NCBI GenBank assembly: GCA_021234155.1
Contig: JAJEKV010000003.1
Span: 20,632,386-20,696,385 of the forward strand
DNA: 64,000 nt
From: Isoetes taiwanensis
Taxonomy: Eukaryota; Streptophyta; Lycopodiopsida; Isoetales; Isoetaceae
Reading direction: 5' to 3'
Shown here piece after piece: positions 12,507-24,771 of this stretch (the first letter of the stretch is position 1; every line of letters begins with the position of its first letter). A model generated the notes under the pieces. That model worked only from the letters and a program-made list of their open reading frames with translations. It was not told the DNA's origin and searched no databases. The position numbers and the translations under genes were made by a program.

Positions 12507-12670
12507 CCTGCTTGTTCGTGGGAGAAGGATTCATTAGCATCCCGGAAACCACCCAATGTATCCAGACTATGCCCATCTAAAAAGCCAAATGACGAATAGG
12601 ATGGATCTCCAGTATGTAAATCTGCTGGCATATCCACCTCTGGAATCAATTGGTCATCCACGTGGCCCAA
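12507..12670 (-). other. Candidate upstream exon of the dentin sialophosphoprotein-like gene
   Basis: The minus strand has a good donor (GTAAGT complement at 12501-12506) and an acceptor-like AG at 12671-12672. The enclosed sequence reads as VDMPADLHTGDPSYSSFGFLDG and onward without a stop. Splicing it directly to the acceptor at 12117 would put the main frame out of register, giving a stop after about 70 codons. It is therefore either 5' untranslated, joined through another small exon, or not part of this gene. Confidence 0.35.
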
Positions 12671-15436
12671 CTATGTCCATTATGCTCAAACATATTGAGC
12701 ATTCTCTTGATAAATAGAGAAAGGAAGAGACAAAATTTTAAACCTGGAAATAATGCTGCTGTCGACCCTCAAGTGGTGCAATGCTGCAAGGAATTTAAGA
12801 GCTTCCTGACTCAGAATGTATTAGAGAAATTTCAAAGTTGAAACGCTTAAAAAGAGCAACATACACTCATTGGAAACATTGTTATGTGATCCCTACACAT
12901 ACATGCCTTACAGAGATTGATAAAGATGCACCCTTCACAATACATTATCCAAAAACATCCTCTTACAATTCAATAGACATATTCCTTCATTCCAATCACA
13001 ATGCATTCCTGGTTCATATAAAGGTTATGGAAATTGGCCCCGATTTGCAGGCATGTAACTTGTTCTGTTGGGCATGTAACTTGTTCTGTGGGCTTTTCCA
13101 GGGCCATCACCATGGTATACTTGTAAACTTTGTAATTGCATTCCTTTGGTTTATCAAGCCACTAAACATTCATCACCTCTGGATGATTGGGCAATAGAAA
13201 ACTACCTGCTTGGACGATCAGAAGCATAAAGTCTATCAAGGGTAATCTTTTAGGGGTCAGCGTCATATTCTTCAATGCCCACGAAAGCAGATCCAAACGA
13301 AACAATGCAAAACGTAGTTCAATTGCTCACCAATAACTGTTCATTTTGACAATCACCCCGTGCTCATCTTCTTCAACACGCCTTCTTTCTTTGTCCTCTT
13401 CATAATGCAGCTCTTATCACCTATCCTATGATTAATGTCCAACAGAAGACACGGCAAACCTCTGGCTTCAAACAAAGGGTTATTGAACACAACCAGACTT
13501 GTTGCATTAGACCCACAGTTATTTCATTAGCTCTCAATTATACTCTTCCTGCTCACACCATAGCCTTCGTCGCATTCATATCATAGCTTCACAACAAACT
13601 CATGCCAAATATCCTTTTCCTTCATATTAGGGTTACTCCAACCTCCAAGACCACAACCCCGGGAGACACAATTCAGATACCTAGGTTCCTCAGCTTCTCG
13701 GACCCGTTTGAGCTAGGATAAACTTGAGTTTGGGGGGGCCCAAAAACAATGGCAAATCGGCCACAACCCAGCTCGATCTGCAAGCAACAGAGGCAAAATG
13801 CGATGGCGGCGACTATTTTCCGATTTGGAGAAGTGGGCAGCAAGGGGCAGAAAGGAAAACCCGATCCAGAGAGGATTGAACTAGCTTGTGCAGGGTCTAG
13901 GTGTACTCTGTCTAATCTTCCGGCTGCCAGATTCAAAGAGAGAAGATGTGGCTGTTTCTTCTTCCTCTTTCGAGAAGAGACGGAGGCCAAGGCAAAACAA
14001 AATACACTAAAATGAATCTTCAATCGCATTGAAATGTCGTCTGGCGTCCGATGGCGCCATGTATTATTCTATTCTACCCACTTCAACGGCCCAGATATCT
14101 CCGATGCTATCCTCAGTCACATCTGAGCCGTCCATATGGTCGTATGACCTCTTATCGTATGGACGTGGCTTCGCACGGACCGGCGATGGCTTCGATTGAG
14201 GGTTTCGCACTCCCGAGGCGCCACGACCGTCGATCCAACCAATGATCTCGGGTTTGAAGAAAAATCCAACGGCCAGGAAAATGCCAAGTCTTAAAGAGGC
14301 ATCTTAATGACCGTCTGCGCCGCATGCGGGTCGGCCGACCACGCTGGCATACGTACGCAGGTATACGGTAGCGAGAATTATACATACGTCTGGTATACAT
14401 TAGGGTTTGCACCTTTTGGGGGGAAATCGAAGGTTTAATCATAGCTTTTTTAACCATATCCCTTTCATTTTTATAACCTTGTTTATGAAAGCCTTCATTT
14501 TATACGCTGCACTTGTCCTAAGATGTGATATTTTGGACCCCAATTTGGTCCTTTCCATTACAACTACGTGACAAGTGTCTCCCACAATCTTGGAGGGCTT
14601 CTATTTATGGCATGTCCACAAATGATGTGGCTCATTTATTTTGTGTTTTGTGTCCTATTTAGGTACTCTCCCATGAATCTTCTCCACCAATCATTTCTTT
14701 CCTGATCCGGCTTTGTGATATTAAAGCATGGCTTCATGTAATGATGTGGATTGTTCCATCATTCCAATTTGTACCCTCCCGGTTCAGGAATGTTAGGAAA
14801 TTCATGATGTCAGTGTAGAATGTCTGATCTTACATAATGATTGTTGTGATTATAGTAGACTCGTAATGTCTCTGATACACCATAACAAATGAAGCTGATA
14901 ATGCATACATAATGCCTAGTATGATTAGTTTTATCTGTTCGTCTGCATAGGCCCTCTCCCTTCGCCCACCTTCCATAGAGCCTTGCATGCAAGCATATAG
15001 AATACTTGTAATCGAGCGACCCAAAGCAAGTTTGTTATATTGTGTTTTGCGACATAAACAGAAATCTCGTGTTTAAAAAAAAATGGTTTGATTTGTCTCT
15101 TATACGTATCAAATGGAAGCAAGAAGTTTGTCAGAAGAAATGGCATGGGAATTAGATGCAATGTGCCTCATACGAAAAGCCTTGCGAAAGGACTTACCAA
15201 TGGCCAAATAGCAATGGTACAATGCAATAGGTTTCAAATCTTAATGTTGGCTAGTTGATACAATGCAATTGGTCTAAAATCATAGTGTTGGCTAGTTGAT
15301 ATAATGGCGTGTTTTTATTAATTTTTTTGTATTCTACCAAGGGTAGATGTATATATACTACAAATATATAAGAATGTCATGTGGAGGTGGGGTGTGACTA
15401 CATGGAACCTTGTTTGAAGAGATTTTGCTTAGAATG
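12671..15436. other. Gene-free interval, probable promoter side of the minus-strand gene
   Basis: No recognisable protein is encoded. About 13.7-14.4 kb is visibly richer in G+C and CpG than its surroundings, and both strands are open there without family resemblance. This would suit a 5' untranslated exon and promoter of the dentin sialophosphoprotein-like gene, but no element proves it. A 22-bp direct duplication (gcatgtaacttgttctg) lies at about 13050-13095. Confidence 0.3.

Positions 15437-15477
<41 letters not shown>
15437..15477. repeat. (GATA)10 microsatellite
   Basis: Ten uninterrupted copies of GATA. The same motif, as its complement, makes the much longer microsatellite at 35791-35887. 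Confidence 0.95.
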
Positions 15478-15982
15478 GAGAACGAGATTCATGATAGTAT
15501 AGTGACCCGGGACTATCATTTCAAACATGTAATGGATGCAAGTTTGCATATTATTATTTTGCTTTTGATTACCTGCTTGTGGGTGCAAATCTAGCATACC
15601 TTCGTGCAGTGAGTTTTATGTTTGTTGTTGGTTGCTTGGAAGATGTTCTTGCACATGGAAGCAAGGTAGAGTTGTATCATTCGTGATGGAAAAGAAGAGC
15701 AACCATTTGTCGACCAGCATCCTTCCCATGGTTTGGGTTTTCAACAACAATATAAGCATATTTCTATCAACATTCTATAGTGGTAAAAATTAAGTTTTCT
15801 CGTCTTCTTCATGGATGATAAAGCCAATTTTAATTCTGCCGGAGATGAGTCGAAGAAGGTGGTTGATGGGTCATTGTGCACCTCTGGTGTCGCCACTAGA
15901 ATTGTTCGCATCAAGAAAAGGGGCAGTTCTGAAAGTAGTGTCCTTGACGAAAGCATCGAAAACATGCCCTATCCTGTCGGAG
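15478..15982. other. Unassigned interval with a short plus-strand ORF
   Basis: A 65-codon plus-strand ORF at 15811-16008 (begins MDDKANFNSAGDESKK) overlaps the end of the minus-strand gag relic and resembles nothing I know. The rest shows no feature. Confidence 0.2.
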
Positions 15983-16834
15983 CTATTTTTGTGATTCTTT
16001 CGAAATAGAGTGAAGAAGCTGTTGCGTACGACTTATAATAGTGTCCAGCTTAGCAGGCTCTGCGCGTCGGCTTGGAATAGAGGTTGAGGGTCCTGGATCC
16101 GAGATCATAGGGGCTGCCCCCTCTAATTCAAGGGCCCTTGTTGCGGCTTTAGCTACTGACTTGGTGGCAAATGCACGTACCATGTTCGGGAGTTGCTGAC
16201 ACTTATGAGTACGTGGAACATAGCGAGCTTTGAAAGCTTGAGCAAAGGTGTTGAATCTGCACTTATTACCCATTAAGCCATTAGCTGAAGCATACCCTTC
16301 CCACCAATTACGGCCAGGACCCGTGAGGTTACTGATAGCAAGTCTCGTGGTGGCTTTATCAGTCATCCCATACCCATTGGCAACCTGGTGGATCTCCTTT
16401 AACCAAGACTCGACATCTATGCCGCAGAACTGGACGAGCTTGCGGGTCCGACAAATACTAGCGCTTGTAGAGGCAATCACTTCTTGATCATTGTCAATGG
16501 ACTTCTCCTGTTTAGTATCAGACTTGGAAGAGTCGATGGAGTCCGAATTGGGGCGGGGTGTTGTTGTAGGACGTGGGCGTTTAACACGTCTATGGCATGC
16601 AGGCACACGACAAGCCATAGATGGTGGTGCACATTGCAAAATATACGCATGCAGTTTCGCCATCTGGCGCTTGATAAGAATGATCTCCTGCTCGCAAGTC
16701 AAGCGCGGATGTTCCATTGTAGCAGGCCATGGGGCCTGTCGTATTCCATCTATAGCAAAAGGCAGATTATTTATAGATGAGAAATGTATATGAATCAAAT
16801 CAAGAATGATTGAACATATACTCCTAGCATCCAT
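15983..16834 (-). pseudogene. Ty3/gypsy-type gag relic
   Basis: The 283-residue minus-strand frame carries the retrotransposon gag core: GIDVESWLKEIHQVANGYGM at about residue 137, then LAISNLTGPGRNWWEGY, then FAQAFKARYVP. It is preceded by a proline- and arginine-rich region (KRPRPTTTPRPNSD). There is no CCHC knuckle and no protease or reverse transcriptase follows on the minus strand, so the element is broken soon after gag. Gag packages element RNA in the cytoplasm in intact relatives. The flanking sequence does not allow LTRs to be placed. Confidence 0.6.
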
Positions 16835-19310
16835 ATGTAAAGGTTTCTATTCATAGCTTTAGCGAACAAAAAATGTTTATATAATACAAATGAGAATACG
16901 AAGTAGGGCTACATATAAAATAGTAACGATAGTGATTGTGGATATTGGAAGGATTTAGCAGTATCAAATACTACATTAGTGAGGATGTAAAAGATGTCGA
17001 GTGTAACATTTCAGACGTATAGCATAGAGGAAGATAGTAGGATATTCGTGCAAGATGAGCGGAATGTTATAAGATAAGGTTTAAGAATAAGCATAATGGT
17101 ATGCTTGTGCATGAAGGTATTGGGTTCGGTATGATCTAGCAGAGATAAGCATTCAAGTTATCCCAATGGTTGGAGTTGACTATCTTAGATATATCGTGGT
17201 AAGGGATATGAAAAGAGTTTAAATCAGGAAAATAGCTAGAGAAGACTAGCATATACAGTGATGTTACATTCAAAAACATCCCGAGGATGGTTGGAATAGA
17301 ATTGGAATACCAGATAATGGGAACCTTGCTCTATCCAAGGGTTGTAAATACCGATGAATTAAGCTAGCATTATAAGCTGAGAATATCTATTAGGTTTTGG
17401 GAATAACAAGATGTATAAAATATCGCGTTCAATGATGGAAGAAGAGAAGGACGACGACTTTTCCGATCATCCTCTTAGGCTGTCCGACAAGAGGGCAAAA
17501 CATAGGAATTCGAAGTCCCAATGAAAATCAAGACGGGGTGTATAGATTAGAAGGTGTCAGATTATATAGACCAATAATCTATATATCCTAAGAGTTACCC
17601 TACTCATGGGAGCAATTCTAGACCCCGAAGTAGAGGCTGGAGGATCCCTTGCTTTGAGGGTACGCACCTCTTATGGGGTGTGATTATGAGACTCTTAAGA
17701 GGGTAAGGAATCAAATAATCATATAGCAGTTACTAACAAAGGTTCAAACATAGGGGTTTTCTATTATGAGATTGAGAGGGTGTAATGCCTCCATCTCATT
17801 ATGAGGGAGCCAAAGACGAGAACATCTGAAATCGATCAAATTGAAGTTGACATGATAACACAAGAAAATAGGTTAATTGTGACAAAGCATGGTTGGTATT
17901 GGGACACAAGGAATATTTTGCTGAAGGAGCCTTTAGAAAAGCTCCTCATGTGGGGTAGTAGCCTTAGGAATTATGGCATAATCCCGTGGGGGTATCATAG
18001 TTTATGTACGGGACTGAAGTACTATAAAGCACTAGGGAAATGGTTGAAGTACCTGGGAATGCTATCAAAATGTAGGCAGCATATACCATTCCAACGTAGA
18101 GTTGGCTATTGTCCATTTGGGAAGTCGGTGGCACAACCACATCGTAAAGGTATATAGGCAATAGGTTTTGTTTCAAAAAACTACTAGGGTTACACTTTAG
18201 CCAAGTTAGAGCAGGGCTCTAGGATTGTGGGATGAGGATATATATTTACTGTGTACACATATGATAAACATCTCGGAGAGATAATCTATGCAATGATACG
18301 AGGAGAGAAAGACAAGTGTACCCCATACATACCAATGAAGGATCTAGAGTATCTCTGAAATGTGCAAACAACAGTCAATCTGTTGCATGCTAAGATAGGG
18401 TGTTGTAGTTGGCACTTGAAATAAATATCAACGAGCAATAGAATAAAGCTTAAGTTGATGGAGTTGAATAGTACAATAGTACAATTCCAAGATGGGTAGC
18501 GAATAGCAGTTACCTACTAGAGGTTCGAATGTGTCTTGCATAGACACCTAAGACTAGATCTCCCACATCCATACCCGGGTCAGGCAGAGGTGACCCACAT
18601 GGGTCAGATGGAAGTGTAAGTTAGAACATAAGGCTCGAACATCAATACAAGCAATCGATACAAGTCAGGGTAGGTACTTTAGGAAGGTTTAAAAGAATGC
18701 AAGGGAGGCGCCCTGATGACTCGAGGTAATTTACGATTCATACGAAGGCTCACTAGCTAACTTAGGCCATGACTATGGCTTAGATGAGGATGCCAAGCCA
18801 TTTGGAATGCCACAACAGCGGCATAACGTCATGACAGAGAAAGTAATGACTAACGTTTCTAGGGTGTATGACAACGTTGAAGCATTACCTCCAACGATAT
18901 GTGGGTTAACAATATAGGGGGGTTTGGAAGCAACCCTGGACATAAACTGCTATGTCATATGGCATATAATAGCGGCTTAGAACCCACAAGACGGTTAAAG
19001 AATACCTAAAGGAGTAAATGAATTGGTGACCCTACGAAATAGAAGCCACAACCAAAGGGTGAATTCTATATGATGTGTCACGCGTAAGGCCCAGGATAAC
19101 GAAAATCGGCCATGGGCGTAGAAAACATATTGAAGAAGAAAGGGAATGAAGGACCCTTATTGATGATATTTAGCGACCTGGATGGGAAGGTTATTACCTC
19201 CACGAGGCATGACTTAAAGGTGGGTCTTTCCTATTATACAAAGATAGATTTCTGGCTTGAAAGGCAGCAAGAGCTAAAAAACTCTTTAAACATTTGGTGC
19301 ATGGCTTAGG
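16835..19310. other. No gene recognised; decayed purine-rich repeat sequence
   Basis: The plus strand is rich in A and G with many stops in all frames, and the few ORFs (17801-18157, 19112-19309) match no family I recognise. It may be the leader or LTR of the neighbouring minus-strand gag relic, eroded by C-to-T change, but no primer binding site or paired LTR is visible. Confidence 0.3.
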
Positions 19311-19359
19311 GAAGAAGACTTTCATTTCCTAAGACAACATGGTGGATTGAATTCACCAA

Positions 19360-19856
19360 GAACCTTTTTAATAGAAGAGGCCTCTCTTGAGAGGTCTTTT
19401 AGTGGTACTGTCCTTTGGAATATTCACATAATCCCTTGGAATATGTAAGTTCATTTGTGGAACTTATTGACAAGTCAGCAAGTGCTTCTGGCTATTTATC
19501 CAGATACTTGGAATAAGGTGCGGAGCCAAGCATTTAATTTGGCATCAGGATGGTTGTTGTGGTCCATCTGGAAGCGTAGAAGATTGTGTATCTTTCAGAG
19601 TTTGGATATTCCTCCTGCAGTAGTCCTCCAGGACGCACAAGCTAGAATCGCTAAGGCCTACCGTTGTTCTTCGCTTGCTCCTGCCAATCGACAGTTGATA
19701 TTTGAGTCCTATTTGAGTGTGTTGTCTTATGCATAGGTTGGTGGTTCTACTCAGTGGATCATGATTATCCTCTGAGATTTTATTCCTGCCTCTGCAGTTG
19801 TATCTGGCTTTTGGCTTGGTGTCTCAATAAAGTTTGTCGTTCTTCAAAAAAAAGAT
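19360..19856 (+). mobile_element. 5'-truncated L1-type LINE, 3' end of ORF2 with poly-A
   Basis: The ORF at 19455-19736 encodes the extreme C-terminus of a plant LINE ORF2: WNKVRSQAFNLASGWLLWSIWKRR followed by IFQSL and QDAQARIAKAY. A stretch of 3' untranslated sequence then ends ataaagtttgtcgttcttc followed by an A run (19848-19855). The 5' boundary is uncertain, since coding-like sequence can be traced to about 19310-19360. The same terminal motif, cgt(t/c)cttcaaaaa, ends the LINE relic at 54.8 kb, so both probably belong to one family. Confidence 0.6.
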
Positions 19857-20829
19857 GTTTAGACAAAGTAATGGTTGGAAACACGTTGCCTCAACCATAT
19901 CTAGATACCCTAGAAGGAGGTGACTAGTCAATAATGGTTGGATGCCATTGGACCGTTACGGTGGAACAATTCCAAAAGAGGATAGGCCATCGTCAATTTG
20001 ACAGGCGTGTGATAGAGACAATTAATCACGGCCATATAGGCAGTGGAGTTTGGCACAAAAATAATACTAAAGCTTGTACTCTAGATAAATTAGAGTAAAG
20101 TATTGACATTGCGGTAGGGGTTTCAACACAAGCACTCATTATGTGTTACAAAGTATGTATCATGCTATGGGGGAGTAATCCATAAAAGGAACACAACCAC
20201 CGATTAAAGAAATCCAAGCCCAGAGTCTAGAGGGGTGCTGCATGACAGTCCCTAGTCGGTTGGGCCAAGAGATATCCTTTCTTTGGGAAGTGAAACGAGT
20301 CAAGGCTTAGACACTAAAGAGAAACAACGTTAATTATAGTTATGTCTATTTTACTCCGAGGAGTTCCCTTCCATCGCTCAGCGTGAAAGTTTGTCGATAT
20401 GGTTGCGGGAACCATTTCGCAATGATAGTAAGAACCCTTAGGTTATTCCTGCCTCACCATGGTCGCTTAATCCATCCTTCCTATGCAGAACCACTATGGC
20501 TTAAAGGGATTAAAGGGACAAACAATAGAAGAGGAAGTTATAGGAAATTTAGGCAAGGCTAAGAATCTTCCTAGAACTTGATCATTTTCTATCTGGGAAG
20601 AAGAAGCCTAAACTAGCAATAAGGCAGGCTTATAATTTGAATCTGCAAGCAAAATAAGTTAGGATTTAAACCAGGTCATCATCTGAAATAATTTGTGCCT
20701 ATTTCCTGGAATTGGAAATTTTTTCTTAATAGCTGCATGTTTGTCCTGTTCAATTGTTATGCAAAATGCATACATGGAACTTGTTGCCCTTATGGAAATT
20801 AGTGTGAAGGTGCAAAGAAGAGAACTTAC
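19857..20829. other. No gene recognised
   Basis: Short ORFs only. From about 20660 to 20829 the minus strand is intron-like sequence downstream of the orphan GT47 exon: it begins with a consensus donor but does not contain the next exon expected for that family. Confidence 0.3.
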
Positions 20830-20987
20830 TTGTAGCAAACCTTTATGTAATGCATGGTACTGCTCATCTGTGATAGACTGCAAAATAGACTTTAAATCAT
20901 AAACATCTTTTTCCCTCAGCAAAAGAGCAAAATTCTGCCAATTTAGGACATCATTGAAGGGCAAGTCATAATAATCAGATACAATTA
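20830..20987 (-). pseudogene. Orphan exon of a GT47/exostosin-family glycosyltransferase
   Basis: The minus strand encodes VIVSDYYDLPFNDVLNW then LLREKDVYDLKSILQSI and QYHALHKGL. This is the conserved nucleotide-sugar-binding region near the C-terminus of plant GT47 exostosin-like enzymes, which act in the Golgi on wall polysaccharides. The exon is bounded by an acceptor (CAG at 20990-20988) and a consensus donor (GTAAGT at 20829-20824), giving 158 bases with no stop. No other GT47 exon is visible on either side within the window, including the expected final exon. It may be a captured fragment or the survivor of a broken gene. An exon of a gene with very long introns is less likely. Confidence 0.65.
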
Positions 20988-21575
20988 CTGCACAAAATTG
21001 TTTAAACTTTAGTTTATGGACAACAAATCTTAACAAACTACAAATATGTATAAGATTCCTGGAATGATTCAATGCTTAGAAGTTCATATGAGTTGTTCAT
21101 GTGATGTACCTGAAATGCAACCATAGTGTATAGAATCTGCAATTTGAGAACTGTTAACACGAGACCCCTCCCCAAATGCAAAACTTAATTGTGTAGTACT
21201 GCTTCTGATAGACTAGTTCTCCAACTGCCCTGTTGGTACAGTTATTACTTATGGCAAGTATTTGTTATTTTCCCATAGCTTTGCAAGGACCACACGGATT
21301 CTTGAGTTTCTACGCCCTGCCGAAAAGCCAAGAATTGTCATCAATATAAAGAAACCTTGGTGCACGCGCAAGAGGAATAAAATGAAGCAATCCGTAAGAA
21401 AACCAAGTTCTATTATTCTATTTTACCGAAGGAAATGTAGCAAAATAACAAGGGGTTCCAGGGGGGATTTGATATGGATGTAAAAATAATAATTTCTGAA
21501 ACCATATTCCATATATGCTTAAAATAATTGAATAGGTTGTTATAAAAAAAAAATATAGATTCAAGATGAAAATTA
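20988..21575. other. No gene recognised
   Basis: AT-rich sequence. A plus-strand ORF at 21262-21483 (SFARTTRILEFLRPAEKPR) is not recognisable as a family member. It may be an unrelated coding remnant. Confidence 0.2.
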
Positions 21576-21770
21576 ATCACATTAGCTCACTGGGTATATT
21601 GGTTACGGTAGTCTTATTAAGATATTGAGTGATTTTGGTAGAGGTTCGAACCCCCCATATTTCATATTCTAAAATCTTAGGCAAAGTCTGCATAGAGGTT
21701 CGATATTCCCTCAAAACCTTAGGCAAAATCGTATTTCATATTTCAAAATCATAGGCGCCTCCAATCATGA
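21575..21770 (+). mobile_element. Probable tRNA-derived SINE head
   Basis: The segment tagctcactgg (21583-21593) matches the RNA polymerase III A-box and ggttcgaaccc (21643-21653) matches the B-box, at a spacing usual for tRNA-derived promoters. It does not fold into a complete tRNA cloverleaf: the acceptor arms do not pair. The sequence after the B-box repeats a catattt..aaaatcttaggcaaa unit twice, which could be the SINE body. No poly-A end or target duplication was defined. Confidence 0.4.
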
Positions 21771-22285
21771 CTATAAGCAAAACGAGAGGTGCCCAGAGGC
21801 CCCAACATACGATCTGGATAGTAGGATTGACGAATTCGATGACTGTGGTAGTCCAGGCTACTAAAAAAGATTGGAGTTAACACGCTAATGTACTTATGAA
21901 AAGGAGATAATGAAAATTCCAGTTGGCTCATGCTGACAAATATCAAATCTTATATCTCAAACACTTATAAGGTCTGTACCTATTTGAAGTGTCATTATCA
22001 CCTCGTGGCAATGCAAAGGGCTGTAAAATTTGTGGCATCGATACATCTTTGTGGGGGATAAAGTTGCCATTATAACTTGGAGAACACACCACTCTGATAG
22101 AGTTCTTCACAAGATTGTGAGAATTTGTTCAGTTCACAACTTTAACAGTTTCAAATGTGCAGAATAAATTTGGTTGACCAATTGCCAGAAGTTAAAATTT
22201 GACAGAGTTAGCACTGTAGCTTGGGAACATGAGTTCTTATGGAGATCAAAAGAGAAAACCTTGGTTGCAGCTGATTTGAGAACCT
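21771..22285. other. No gene recognised
   Basis: Unassigned AT-rich sequence between the SINE-like head and the inferred start of the copia 5' LTR. Confidence 0.2.
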
Positions 22286-22948
22286 GTGATAAGTAGTGAA
22301 GACAAGAAGGTCACTTAGGGTTGTTCAAACAATATGAATATGGGATATTCATATCATACCCTATGGTTGAAATAAGGTTGATATATCTCAATGGTTTAAA
22401 TTTAACATTTTATTATTATTAAGATAATTACGGCATCGAGCAAATTGGAGGCAAAGGCTCGTTTGAAAATAGAAACAAGAATGGATATGGAATCCGGTAG
22501 AAGATGACGGCCTACGCGGTCCCTGAAGGCAAGGGCGGTTCCATCACCGTCGGAATTGCCCTACATAAACCTATGAAGTAAGATCAATCGATCCATCCTG
22601 AAGTCGGCTTGTAGTAGTTGATTCTTCTGTGACAGTTGTTTTCATAGAAATCCCTAGTCGAGAAGGTAAGGGAATGACTTGGTTTATTTTCATTGAGCTT
22701 ATTCATTGATTTTATCTTCAATGAATAGATATTTTAAGCTTTATCATTATCTCATAAACAATGAGTTGGTTTGGTAACTAGAATGCATCCTTGTCAATTG
22801 TATGACTACTAAGTTTGTGAAGTTCAGTTGAATAAGGTTTGTGGAATTATATGTAAGACAAAATTGCTTAAGAGCAATTTAATGGTCTAGACATTATTTT
22901 ATTGTTGAAGTAAGATTGTTTGGAAACTGTTTGACATTTTTCTCACAT

Positions 22949-22960
22949 TGGTATCAGAGC
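22949..22960 (+). other. Copia primer binding site (initiator Met tRNA)
   Basis: TGGTATCAGAGC is the standard plant primer binding site, complementary to the 3' end of initiator methionine tRNA. It follows the CA that ends the inferred 5' LTR at 22947 and lies 8 bases before the gag ATG at 22968. Confidence 0.9.
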
Positions 22961-22967
22961 TAGAAAA

Positions 22968-23785
22968 ATGTCTAGCCATTTTGGTGCAGGGTTATTGAAT
23001 GCCATTGAAGTATTCAAGGGAGACTCAGGGTTCCAGGTTTGGAAAGAAAAAATAAAACATGTATTACAAGTGGAGGATTTATGGGATATCATTGAGCCTG
23101 CTAATGCAGTAGCTAAAGGAATTGAAGACAAGTCTTCAAATGTGGCTGAGGAAGGAAGTTCCTCAACAAAATGTGAGAGCGCAGCTGAAGGTGATGGAAA
23201 ATGGGTTAGTGTATCCTCTGGAGTAGGAGGTAGCAGTGAAAATCAAGCAAAGGTACGAGAAGGTCAAGGAATAATTCCAGAGCAAAGTAGGCTCTGGAAT
23301 TGTTCTAAAACTGAGAGGGAAACATCCCAGAGATATGCGGAGGTATATGCTGATGACATATGAAGAAAAAACTTCTTCACAAATTGATGTGTTAGAAAAT
23401 AAATTGAGAAGGTTGAAACTTGTTGACAAAAGTAATGTGAATGAGTTTTTGCAGAATTTTGATAATATAATTGCAGATCTTGAGGGTGCAGGGGTGACTT
23501 ATTCTCAGCAGCAACAAGTCTTGGCAATTTCTAGAGGTGTGACAAGCTTAGGAAACATATCTGTTTTCATAAGGACAATAGCTAGAACCAGAGAAGAAGC
23601 AGAGAGGATGTTGAAAACTGAAATAGGAGTAAAGTTGGTGATGAAGAAGAAACAAGTCAATTTTTGTTCACAAAGGGGGAAAATAAAGGGGAAAGTCGAG
23701 GCAAAATTGGACCCTGTTTTCACTGCAATCAGCATGATCATATCAAGGTAAATTGCCCCAACTTGACTAAAGAAATAAATTGCTA
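22968..23785 (+). pseudogene. Copia gag with CCHC zinc knuckle, frameshifted
   Basis: The first frame (22968-23363) begins at the ATG just after the primer binding site and has the copia gag start FKGDSGFQVWKEKIKHVL and WDIIEP. A frameshift moves to the frame at 23335-23751 (IDVLENKLRRLKL, NVNEFLQNFDNIIADL), the UBN2-type gag core. A further shift reaches CFHCNQHDHIKVNC (23715-23756), a C-X2-C-X4-H-X4-C knuckle that binds element RNA in living relatives. A second knuckle, CYNCGG, is broken by another shift into an RGRGRGG-rich basic stretch. Confidence 0.8.
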
Positions 23786-23788
23786 TAA

Positions 23789-24524
23789 TTGTGGAGGCAT
23801 TCTAGAGGCAGAGGCAGGGGAGGAAGAATCTCTAATGCAAGAGGGAGAGGCAGGGGAAGGGGAAAAATTGCTTTTGAAGCAAATGTGGCTGAAGAGGTCA
23901 AACTGGAAGAAGGAACTTCAGAAACAGATGATGAGGTAAGAAATTCTAAGACTTTTGTTGCTTGTTCAAATATTGATGATGACAATCTCCTAATTTTAGA
24001 TAGTGGAGCTGAGAAAAGCATAACTTGCTCACCAAGGTTGTTAAAGGAGTGCAAAAGTAATAAAGGAGGACATGTACAAGTCGGGAATGGGAGTTTGCAA
24101 AGGATTGAAGAAGTAGGAGTATTAGAATTATTTGATCTAGAAGGGAAAGCAGTTAATCTGCAAAATGTGTTATGTGTTCCAAGTTTAGTCAGAAACTTGA
24201 TTTCAGTTTGTTAACTTGTTACATGGACTTCAAAGTTGTGTTTGAGCAACTTGAGTGTAAAGTTTATGAAGGAAATAAATTGAAATTTTTAGGGAAACGT
24301 GTTGGAAATTTGTTTGGCATAAACTCTCATTGTTTGAACAGCATTAATATAGCTATTGTCCCTGATATACTATGTTGGCATGCGAGACTTGGCCATACAC
24401 ATTTGAAAACCATTGAGTATCTAATAAGCAAAGGGTTAATACAAAGCTCAAATAGCAAAGTGATTGATCATATATGCAAAGGATGCATATTGGGTAAACA
24501 ATGCAGGTTGCCATTTTCAAGATC
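23789..24524 (+). pseudogene. Copia protease and GAG-pre-integrase region
   Basis: The protease active site DSGAEKSI is at residue 71 of the 23789-24214 frame (about 23999), followed by VQVGNGS, LQNVLCVPSLVRNLISV, as usual for copia aspartic proteases. The next frame (24172 onward) carries the pre-integrase zinc finger WHARLGHTH..CKGCILGKQCRLPF. The coding sequence is cut at about 24524 by the tail of the antisense LINE. A frame change lies between the protease and the pre-integrase part. Confidence 0.8.
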
Positions 24525-24552
24525 AAGGAAGGAAGGAAGGAAGGAAGGAAGG
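24525..24552. repeat. (AAGG)7 microsatellite forming the LINE 3' tail
   Basis: Seven AAGG units, CCTT on the LINE strand, lie exactly at the junction between the LINE 3' end and the copia pre-integrase codons. The position indicates a simple-repeat tail added at insertion. Confidence 0.85.
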
Positions 24553-24771
24553 TCTTTTATCGTCCGCGGAGGCCAATCGGCCTATGGGACCCAAATTACA
24601 CGGGTGCAGCAAGCCCGTTGCTACCCGGATTAAAAAACCCCCCCTTAGGAGGGAAAAACCGTCGCAGCAACAAGCCTGCTGGCAGCTGTACAAATATACA
24701 TATACACATGAATTCCCGGCACCTCAGGTAGGCGCCCGGGGGCAGAGGTGAGTCCACATATCCAAAACCTC

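Noticed and set aside
21575-21660. Functional tRNA gene
   Set aside because: A- and B-boxes are present but the acceptor and anticodon arms do not pair.
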